A stretch of DNA of 9,905 nt from Clostridia bacterium (lineage in GTDB: Bacteria > Bacillota_A > Clostridia > Oscillospirales > CAG-272): NCBI GenBank assembly GCA_017529175.1, contig JAFXNX010000076.1:1-9905 (forward strand). The letters run 5' to 3'. Position 1 is the stretch's first letter. Every line of letters starts with the position of its first letter. Shown piece by piece: positions 1 through 5,064 of this stretch. The notes under the pieces were generated by a model that did not search any database, had not been told where the DNA came from, and was given only the letters and a program-made list of their open reading frames with translations. The position numbers and the translations under genes were made by a program.

Positions 1-828
1 CGAGAGCTCGCCTATCAGCTTATCGCGAAGCGCCGACAGACGGCGGGCGCTCTCTTTCATATTTGATGATGCCTCGCCGAGCGCCGCGCTCATCGCGACG
101 ATCCCGGCGACGTTCTCCGTTCCCGCGCGCCGGCCTCTCTCCTGCGCTCCGCCCTCGATCAGATTTGAAAGTTTTACACCGCGCTTTGCGTAAAGGAATC
201 CCACGCCCTTCGGACCGTGAAATTTATGGGCGGAAGCCGACATCATATCTATGTTGTCCTCTTCGACATTGACCGGGATATGCCCGACCGCCTGCACAGC
301 GTCGGTATGGAAAATGACTCCTTTTGCGCGGCAGACCGCGCCGATCTCTCTGATCGGCTGGATCGTTCCGATCTCGTTGTTCGCGTACATCACAGTGACA
401 AGGCACGTGTCGCTCCTTATCGCCGCTTCGAGCTCGTCCACCCTGACGACGCCGTTTTCGTGCACCGGAAGATAAGTCACTTCAAACCCTTCCGACTCGA
501 GTTTTTTAAGAGTGTGGAGCACTGCGTGATGCTCTATCGTATCGGAAACTATGTGACGCTTCCCGCTTTTCTTTCCGAGAGCGGCGGCGGAAAGGATCGC
601 CTGATTGTCCGCTTCCGACCCGCCGGAGGTAAACTCTATCTCACAGGCAGACGCGCCGATGATGCCGGCTATTTCCTCGCGCGCGGTCTCTATCGCCTCT
701 TTCGCTCTCTGCCCCGCCGTATAAAGACTTGACGGGTTTCCGTATATTTCATTTAAATAAGGCAGCATGGCGTTGATCGCCGCGTCGCTCATTTTCGTTG
801 TTGCGCCGTTGTCGGCATATATTCTCAT
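1..828 (-). CDS. nifS: Cysteine desulfurase, NifS/IscS class (3' end cut by window edge)
   Basis: PLP-dependent enzyme that takes sulfur from L-cysteine as an enzyme-bound persulfide and gives it to iron-sulfur cluster assembly; cytosolic. The 276 visible residues start MRIYADNGATT, the usual N-terminus of the family. The cofactor-site motifs are present: TSGGSEADNQ at 67-76, His100 in TIEHH (ring-stacking position), Asp176 in HTDAVQ, and Lys202 in SASAHKFHGPKG, the Schiff-base lysine. GGAQERGRRAGTEN follows at 226-239. The loop with the catalytic cysteine and the C-terminus lie beyond the left edge, so class I is inferred from the N-terminal two thirds. The ATG at 826-828 has a strong site (AAAGGGGAG, 837-845) and a near-consensus promoter. 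It is divergent from an Rrf2 regulator, the usual partner of isc-type genes. An iscU/nifU scaffold gene may follow outside the window. Family call is firm; the choice between nifS and iscS as symbol is arbitrary. Confidence 0.95.
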   Translation of the reverse strand, partial: MRIYADNGATTKMSDAAINAMLPYLNEIYGNPSSLYTAGQRAKEAIETAREEIAGIIGASACEIEFTSGGSEADNQAILSAAALGKKSGKRHIVSDTIEHHAVLHTLKKLESEGFEVTYLPVHENGVVRVDELEAAIRSDTCLVTVMYANNEIGTIQPIREIGAVCRAKGVIFHTDAVQAVGHIPVNVEEDNIDMMSASAHKFHGPKGVGFLYAKRGVKLSNLIEGGAQERGRRAGTENVAGIVAMSAALGEASSNMKESARRLSALRDKLIGELS

Positions 829-852
829 ATAATATCTCCCCTTTCGCTTCCG

Positions 853-881
853 ATTATACTCCCATTCACCTACCAAGTCAA
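853..881 (-). promoter_or_regulatory. Promoter of the cysteine desulfurase gene
   Basis: On the minus strand TTGACT (876-881) and TATAAT (853-858) are separated by 17 bp, an almost perfect sigma-A promoter. The predicted transcript would start near 846, giving a leader of about 18 nt that holds the Shine-Dalgarno sequence. The -35 hexamer lies inside the inverted repeat at 868-886, so a protein bound there would block transcription. Confidence 0.85.
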
Positions 882-886
882 TAGGT
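868..886. promoter_or_regulatory. Putative Rrf2-family operator over the nifS promoter
   Basis: Imperfect palindrome with arms ACCTA and TAGGT around a 9-nt centre, covering the -35 box of the leftward promoter. On the minus strand it reads ACCTATTGACTTGGTAGGT. A related 19-mer at 922-940 matches at 13 of 19 positions and covers the other promoter. The position and the pairing suggest the binding site of the adjacent Rrf2 regulator. The protein-site link is inferred, not shown. Confidence 0.55.
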
Positions 887-914
887 AATTTTGACGAATA
901 TCCGCAAAAAGGAC

Positions 915-944
915 TTGATTTACCTATTTACCTTGTGGTATACT
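915..944 (+). promoter_or_regulatory. Promoter of the Rrf2 regulator gene
   Basis: TTGATT (915-920) and TATACT (939-944) with an 18-bp spacer, plus a TGG extended -10 at 936-938. Transcription would start near 951, just upstream of the ribosome binding site. The in-frame GTG at 935 would therefore be upstream of the message, which supports the later GTG at 968 as the start codon. Confidence 0.75.
922..940. promoter_or_regulatory. Putative second Rrf2-family operator, over the regulator's own promoter
   Basis: ACCTATTTACCTTGTGGTA fills the spacer and runs into the -10 box of the rightward promoter. Its first seven bases are identical to the element at 868-886 read on the minus strand, and 13 of 19 positions agree overall. 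Binding here would give autorepression. It is a weaker palindrome than the other site, so confidence is lower. Confidence 0.45.
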
Positions 945-967
945 ATGTAAAAAAGGGGGGATTAACT

Positions 968-1372
968 GTGATCTCAACAAAAGGAAGATACGCGCTCAGA
1001 GTTATGATCGACCTTGCGGAGCATACGGACGAGGGGTGCGTTCCGCTAAAGGATATAGCCGAAAGACAGGAAGTCTCGAAAAAATATCTTGAAATAATCG
1101 TCAAGGATCTCGTGAAGGGCGGGCTCATAAAGGGCTCGAGCGGAAAGGGCGGCGGATATACGCTCTGCCGCAAGCCGGAAGAATACTCTGTCGGAGAGAT
1201 TCTTGAGCTGACCGAGGGCACTCTTGCCACGGTCGCCTGCCTTGTCGGAAACTCCGACGAATGCCCCAGAGCCGGAAAATGCAAAACGCTCCCTCTCTGG
1301 CACGAGTTCGACAAAATGGTGCACGACTACTTTTTCTCAAAACACCTCTCCGATTTTATTGAAAAAGAATAG
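968..1372 (+). CDS. Rrf2 family transcriptional regulator, IscR-like, probable Fe-S sensor
   Basis: A 134-residue DNA-binding regulator of the Rrf2/IscR family, normal in length. The N-terminus ISTKGRYALRVMIDLA is the family hallmark, followed by a winged helix (recognition region about 28-48, VSKKYLEIIVKDL) and the wing GSSGKGGGYTL (56-66). Three cysteines, Cys91, Cys99 and Cys105, lie where IscR holds its [2Fe-2S] cluster, so the protein probably senses cluster supply; CymR-type members lack them. The spacing is C-X7-C-X5-C rather than the C-X5-C-X5-C of E. coli IscR, and the position of E. coli His107 is Leu108 in CKTLPLW, so the fourth ligand is unclear. The start is GTG at 968: a G-rich site (AGGGGGG, 954-960) sits 7 nt upstream, and longer in-frame starts precede the predicted transcription start. 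It is divergent from the cysteine desulfurase gene, its likely target, and followed by a strong terminator. Confidence 0.92.
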   Translation: MISTKGRYALRVMIDLAEHTDEGCVPLKDIAERQEVSKKYLEIIVKDLVKGGLIKGSSGKGGGYTLCRKPEEYSVGEILELTEGTLATVACLVGNSDECPRAGKCKTLPLWHEFDKMVHDYFFSKHLSDFIEKE

Positions 1373-1383
1373 ATGATAGTATT

Positions 1384-1423
1384 TGTGGCTCCGCCACACC
1401 GCCAAAGGGACAAGTCCCTTTGG
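1384..1423. repeat. Two consecutive perfect hairpins downstream of the Rrf2 gene
   Basis: The first is TGTGGC/GCCACA with a 3-nt loop (1384-1398). The second is a perfect 10-bp inverted repeat, CCAAAGGGAC/GTCCCTTTGG, with only 2 nt between the arms (1402-1423). Neither has a T-tract, so they are not classical terminators. They are the first members of a run of hairpins that continues to 1568. Confidence 0.7.
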
Positions 1424-1438
1424 AAGCCCTGATAACAG

Positions 1439-1476
1439 AGCTCCCGAAAACGCAAGCGTTTTCGGGAGCTGTTTTT
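1439..1476 (+). terminator. Rho-independent terminator of the Rrf2 gene
   Basis: A perfect 15-bp stem, AGCTCCCGAAAACGC (1439-1453) with its complement (1456-1470), is followed by GTTTTT. It lies 66 nt after the stop codon and is the only member of the hairpin run with a proper T-tract in the sense direction. The 2-nt gap between the arms means the real loop must open one or more stem pairs. Confidence 0.8.
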
Positions 1477-1484
1477 CCATTTTT

Positions 1485-1568
1485 GCAAACTTGTTTGCGG
1501 ACGATCCAAAAGCTTTTGAAGGGATCGAAGGGGATGTAAAAAATTTGAGTTCTTTTACAGCCCCCTTC
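1485..1568. repeat. Three further hairpins between the terminator and the hypothetical gene
   Basis: First, GCAAAC/GTTTGC with a 2-nt loop (1485-1498). Second, an outer stem CGATCC/GGATCG (1502-1527) around the palindrome CAAAAGCTTTTG (1507-1518). Third, a two-part stem: GAAGGGG (1527-1533) with CCCCTTC (1562-1568), and TGTAAAA (1535-1541) with TTTTACA (1553-1559). The last ends 4 nt from the stop codon of the leftward hypothetical gene and could stabilise or end its transcript, though no T-tract follows it on that strand. No gene is supported in 1373-1572. Confidence 0.65.
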
Positions 1569-1572
1569 AATA

Positions 1573-2319
1573 TTATTTGAACATCCTTTCGAATATGGCG
1601 TCGAGCTCTTTGTCATATTTGTCATCCATGGCGTAAACGTTAGTTCCTTTATAGTTTTTAGGATGAATGACGCCGCAATCATGCCAGTAATATTCCCCGC
1701 TCTTTCGCAAGAATTCTCCCGCGTACCAGCGAAACGGATTCCCGGGGCATAACGCATAAATCTCCACGCATTCATCACCGTCGGCACGGCTGTAACAGCA
1801 GTCAACGCTGTCGCTCATATCGGACAGCTCAAAAGAGAACGCGGCGTCCGAAAGGGCGGCGTCAAGGCTAATTTCATATCCATCCCAGTTTTCTTTGATT
1901 ATTTCCGCCGAAAGCTCATTGTATTCGCTGCCGTGCAAAAGAGCCGAATAATAATTGACTTTATCTTCTACGCAGTAATACTCCGCCGCGTCATCATATT
2001 CCGTATAAAGATGAATTATGTCAAAATCGTCGGAACCGCAAACCGAATATACCCAATCTCCGAAAAGCAGTTTGCCGATAAACGTTTCGCCTTCGACTCT
2101 AGCCTCTTCAATTATTTTTTCATTATCGATACATACGGCGTCACCCGTTTTGATCGGCACGTACTTTTTGCCGAACAGAACAAGCGAAGTATAGTCAGAA
2201 GCTATTACGCATTCGGGAGAACCCATAATCATGCTTCGAAACTTGATAAAGCCGTAAATCAGAAGCGAAAGCAGGATCGCTGAAACTAGCAATAAGACTG
2301 TCAAACGTTTTGCTTTCAT
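1573..2319 (-). CDS. Hypothetical membrane-anchored, cysteine-rich protein
   Basis: Not recognised as any named family. The 248-residue product has a Lys/Arg-tipped N-terminus and one hydrophobic segment at about 7-25, with no lipobox cysteine, so it is probably a single-pass protein or signal anchor with the remainder outside the cytoplasm. The remainder is acidic and rich in aromatic residues, and has nine cysteines (37, 63, 94, 116, 174, 175, 184, 191, 215), unusual for an extracytoplasmic protein of this group. No catalytic motif was seen. The start is supported by AAAGGAAG 7 nt upstream of the ATG. The coding region is AT-richer than its neighbours. It lies 47 bp downstream of murD in the same direction with no clear promoter of its own, so it may be cotranscribed with murD, and it is followed by a run of hairpins. 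Recent insertion or transfer is possible but unproven. The reading frame is convincing; the function is unknown. Confidence 0.75.
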   Translation of the reverse strand: MKAKRLTVLLLVSAILLSLLIYGFIKFRSMIMGSPECVIASDYTSLVLFGKKYVPIKTGDAVCIDNEKIIEEARVEGETFIGKLLFGDWVYSVCGSDDFDIIHLYTEYDDAAEYYCVEDKVNYYSALLHGSEYNELSAEIIKENWDGYEISLDAALSDAAFSFELSDMSDSVDCCYSRADGDECVEIYALCPGNPFRWYAGEFLRKSGEYYWHDCGVIHPKNYKGTNVYAMDDKYDKELDAIFERMFK

Positions 2320-2366
2320 AATGACTTCCTTTCATAATCCATTTCTGTATATTGTCTGTTCAGCAG

Positions 2367-3797
2367 CTATTTATCAAGTCCGTTCACTATCTCTTTGAAG
2401 AAGTCTCCGCGCACTTCGAAGTTCGGGAAAGAATCGAAGGATGCGGAAGCGGGAGACAGTAAAACCGCGTCGCCTGGCTTTGCCTTTGAAGCTGCCGAGA
2501 GCACCGCGGCCCTGAACCCGTCGACGAATTCGATATCGACACCGGATGACGCGGCGTTCGCGCTCTCAAGGGAAGCGAGTATCTTCGGCGCGGACTGTCC
2601 CGTCACCGTGACGCTTCTCATATTTTTGTGCTCTGCTATAACTTTCGCCAGCGGGTCGTAGGGAATGTTTTTATCGGAGCCGCCGAGGATCAGATTTATC
2701 GGCTTATCGACAAGATTCGATATCGCCGCGATAGTTCTGGTCGGCGACGAATCGATAGAGCTGTTATAATAGTAAACTCCGTCAAGCACTCTGACGAGCT
2801 CGAAGCGGTGGCGCACGCCGCCGAACGTCCGCGCGACTTCCCGCGCGTCGCCGTCCGTCGCGTATCCCGCCGTCGCGCCGATCGCCGCCATATAGTTCTC
2901 GCAGTTGTGAAGTCCCGGAATGAGTATGTCGCTCTTTTTCATGACGACCCTTCTTTTGCCGGACGCCTTCTCAAAGAAGACTATATCGTCTGCGACGAGA
3001 GTTATGAGAGAATCCTTCTTGCAGATCGCGTCCTCCGGGATCGGGTCTTTTGAAAAGTACGTCACAGGGCACGGGCATCTCTTGCCGAGTTCGCTCGTTA
3101 TCCCGCAGCCGTAGTTCAGAACTGCCCTCTTCGCCCCGCGAAGGATATTTGCCTTCGCCTCGATATACTCGTCCATATCGACGTGCCAGTTGAGGTGGTT
3201 GGGGGTTATATTCGTTATCACCGCGACCTCGACCGGGCTTTTCACAGTCATAAGCTGAAAGCTCGACAGCTCGCACGAAACGAAGGAGCCCTCATCCATG
3301 GAACAGACGCGATCAAGGAGCGGAAAGCCGATATTCCCTCCGAGATACGCCGTCGTCCCGGCGCGCTCTGCCGCTCTTTTCAAGATCTCGTATATGACGG
3401 TCGTCGTCGTACTCTTGCCGTCGCTTCCTGTCACTCCGATAAGGTGAGCGGGACACAGCTCGGTAAAAAGATCCATTTCGGAAGTCAGCGCGGCACCGCG
3501 TTCGACGGCGGAAACGATCCCCTCGTTATCCGGTCTGAATCCGGGAGAGCGGAAGAGATAATCGCACTCCATACCGTCAAGATAGCCCTCTCCCGTCACG
3601 AGCTTTGCGCCGACGCGCTCAAATTCTGCGACGGTCTCGCTCTTCATCTCGCTTTTATCTTTTTTATCTCTTATCTCGATTTTTGCGCCGAACGAAGACA
3701 AAAACGCGGCGAGCGGCGCGTTTGAGACTCCCGCGCCCAGCAGTATCGCGCGCTTTCCTTTGAACATTTCAAACAGCGCGTCTTGCAGATTTGACAT
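2367..3797 (-). CDS. murD: UDP-N-acetylmuramoyl-L-alanine--D-glutamate ligase MurD
   Basis: Cytosolic ATP-dependent ligase that adds D-glutamate to UDP-MurNAc-L-Ala in peptidoglycan precursor synthesis. The 476 residues are slightly longer than the usual 440-460. Domain order is normal: a Rossmann-like UDP-binding domain with LLGAGVSN at 19-26; the central ATPase with P-loop GVTGSDGKST (121-130, Lys128), NITPNHLNWH (196-205) and YIEAKANIL, whose Lys215 is the expected carbamylated lysine; and the C-terminal domain from LHNCEN (296-301) with FGGVRHRFE (325-333), NSSIDSSPTRT (345-355), LGGSDKNIPY (371-380) and LSPASASFDSF (447-457), which are MurD-specific. The start at 3797 is chosen because AAAGGAGGA sits just upstream and the protein begins at the normal place; the open frame extends to 3944 but passes through the promoter. 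No other cell-wall genes adjoin it, so it lies outside a dcw cluster. The hypothetical gene follows 47 bp downstream. Confidence 0.96.
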   Translation of the reverse strand: MSNLQDALFEMFKGKRAILLGAGVSNAPLAAFLSSFGAKIEIRDKKDKSEMKSETVAEFERVGAKLVTGEGYLDGMECDYLFRSPGFRPDNEGIVSAVERGAALTSEMDLFTELCPAHLIGVTGSDGKSTTTTVIYEILKRAAERAGTTAYLGGNIGFPLLDRVCSMDEGSFVSCELSSFQLMTVKSPVEVAVITNITPNHLNWHVDMDEYIEAKANILRGAKRAVLNYGCGITSELGKRCPCPVTYFSKDPIPEDAICKKDSLITLVADDIVFFEKASGKRRVVMKKSDILIPGLHNCENYMAAIGATAGYATDGDAREVARTFGGVRHRFELVRVLDGVYYYNSSIDSSPTRTIAAISNLVDKPINLILGGSDKNIPYDPLAKVIAEHKNMRSVTVTGQSAPKILASLESANAASSGVDIEFVDGFRAAVLSAASKAKPGDAVLLSPASASFDSFPNFEVRGDFFKEIVNGLDK

Positions 3798-3800
3798 TTT

Positions 3801-3825
3801 TCCTCCTTTGCGGCACAGCCGCAAA
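3801..3825 (-). promoter_or_regulatory. Leader hairpin overlapping the murD ribosome binding site
   Basis: On the minus strand an 8-bp perfect stem, TTTGCGGC/GCCGCAAA with a 3-nt loop (3807-3825), runs directly into the Shine-Dalgarno AAAGGAGGA (3801-3809). The AAA of that site is part of the stem, and the GGAGG core begins right after it. It lies within the roughly 48-nt leader predicted from the promoter. It could limit ribosome access or protect the 5' end; its effect is inferred. Confidence 0.55.
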
Positions 3826-3851
3826 CGTCCTTCGACATATTTCACTATATT

Positions 3852-3880
3852 ATTATATCCGAGTTGTCCCGTTAATGCAA
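3852..3880 (-). promoter_or_regulatory. murD promoter
   Basis: Minus-strand TTGCAT (3875-3880) and TATAAT (3852-3857) with a 17-bp spacer. Predicted transcription start is near 3845, leaving a leader of about 48 nt before the murD ATG. This excludes upstream in-frame starts of the long open frame. Confidence 0.8.
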
Positions 3881-3952
3881 CAAATTGAAGAATAAACGCA
3901 AAAAAATTCGGATGCGGGGATGGCGTATAATATATAAAAATCAATATTTGTA

Positions 3953-3981
3953 TTTACAAAAATAAAATGATTTGGTATAAT
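3953..3981 (+). promoter_or_regulatory. Promoter of the yybS-like/gdpP/rplI/dnaB operon
   Basis: TTTACA (3953-3958) and TATAAT (3976-3981) with a 17-bp spacer and a TGG extended -10 (3973-3975). It points away from the murD promoter, 72 bp separating the two -35 boxes. The leader before the first ATG is short, about 27 nt, and carries GAGGAGG at 4001-4007. Confidence 0.85.
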
Positions 3982-4014
3982 AACTGTGTATATCCAAATT
4001 GAGGAGGGGTCAGG

Positions 4015-5034
4015 ATGAACGAACATAACGGCGCAAATCTTAATAATTCCGACAGCCGAAACGTCCTGACGCTCGTTGTCCTTTCCGCAGTCCTGATCGC
4101 AGGATGCGTACTGCCGCAGATCGCGCCGATACCGTTTTCTCTTTTGATTTCGTGCGCCGCAGCGTCGTACCTTATCGACAAAATGAAGTCGCCCTTTACC
4201 GCCGTCGCGTCGTGCGCGGTGTCGTTTGGCCTCGTATGGCTTATCACAAACGACGTTTCCGCCGGCGCCGTCAGCGCGTCGTCTGTGTTTGTGATCGGTC
4301 TGCTCTTCGCGCTATGCAAAAGATCGCGCGCCGGATTTTTCAGAACTTCCCTTGTGATCGGCACCGCTATCCTTGCCGCGACGGCAATATCCGTTATCAT
4401 ATATCTCCAGACGAAATACTCGGACGTCATCGGCGGCGCGAAAGAGGAAGCGGCCCTCATTTATAATAACGTGATCGATGCGCTGAACGCGCAGATAGAA
4501 GCGTACGGCGCGACGCCCGTGATCCCGGCGAACGTGCTTGAAGAAGTGCTCTCGTTCCTTGCAAGGATCTCGCCCGGCATCATCGCCGCATCGTTCGAGG
4601 TCGCGGGAGCCGCCGCCTTCCTCGTCGTCAAACTGTTTTACAGAGTCGCGTCAAAAAGACCTGACAGCTACAAGGGCGAGTACGCTGTCCCTCCCACCGC
4701 GGTCATTTTCTTCGCCGCATCCGTATTGCTCACTATGATTTTCTCGCTCTTCTCATCTCTTGAGATAGCAGAGATCGCATCGATCAATATGTGCCTTGCG
4801 CTCGGAGTGCCGACGCTATTCGACGGCGCGATGCGCCTTGTCGACAGGATAAAGAATCCTCCGACTGTAACGCTTCCCGACGGAAGAGAGGTAAAGCGTC
4901 CGGCGACTCTTCTTATCGTCGCGCTCGCAGTCTCCTTCTTCGTCAGTTTTATCGTCCCCGTATTTTTTATAGCTTTCTATTCCGTCACCGGCACGGTAAA
5001 AGATCTCATAAAGAACAAAAAACAGAGCAACTAA
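4015..5034 (+). CDS. DUF2232 / YybS-like polytopic membrane protein
   Basis: A 339-residue integral membrane protein with about eight or nine hydrophobic segments (roughly 17-37, 39-54, 60-78, 81-101, 110-131, 188-210, 226-248, 252-270, 297-323), a soluble stretch near 132-185, and a basic C-terminal tail ending KNKKQSN. Assignment to the DUF2232/YybS family rests on size, topology and above all position: it is the first gene before gdpP, rplI and dnaB, just as yybS precedes yybT in Bacillus. The family resembles energy-coupling-factor S components in architecture, but no transported substrate is established and none is visible here. The ATG at 4015 has GAGGAGG 7 nt upstream. It is likely cotranscribed with gdpP, 30 bp downstream. 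No catalytic motif was seen. The membrane protein call is certain; the family name is probable. Confidence 0.8.
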   Translation: MNEHNGANLNNSDSRNVLTLVVLSAVLIAGCVLPQIAPIPFSLLISCAAASYLIDKMKSPFTAVASCAVSFGLVWLITNDVSAGAVSASSVFVIGLLFALCKRSRAGFFRTSLVIGTAILAATAISVIIYLQTKYSDVIGGAKEEAALIYNNVIDALNAQIEAYGATPVIPANVLEEVLSFLARISPGIIAASFEVAGAAAFLVVKLFYRVASKRPDSYKGEYAVPPTAVIFFAASVLLTMIFSLFSSLEIAEIASINMCLALGVPTLFDGAMRLVDRIKNPPTVTLPDGREVKRPATLLIVALAVSFFVSFIVPVFFIAFYSVTGTVKDLIKNKKQSN

Positions 5035-5064
5035 CGCTTTCTGCCTTTGAAAGGTGGTGCAGTA

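Noticed and set aside
217..732. 171-residue open frame on the plus strand
   Set aside because: It is antisense to the cysteine desulfurase, whose conserved motifs are continuous; the product is Arg/Asp-rich and resembles no family.
935..967. Upstream GTG start for the Rrf2 regulator
   Set aside because: It overlaps the -10 box and lies before the predicted transcription start; family members begin at the ISTKGRYALR segment.
1381..1568. CRISPR array or insertion-sequence ends
   Set aside because: The hairpins differ from one another, with no regular repeat-spacer period; no transposase or matching terminal repeats were seen.
1337..1570. Minus-strand open frames of 60-149 residues through the hairpin array
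   Set aside because: They translate palindromic non-coding sequence or overlap the 3' ends of the two real genes; no convincing ribosome binding site.
3926..3931. Extra TATAAT on the plus strand in the murD/operon intergenic region
   Set aside because: At 17 bp upstream there is only AAAATT, and no extended -10; the promoter at 3953-3981 is far better.
3798..3944. 49-residue N-terminal extension of MurD
   Set aside because: It would be translated through the murD promoter and leader, lacks family similarity, and a perfect AGGAGG site precedes the ATG at 3797.
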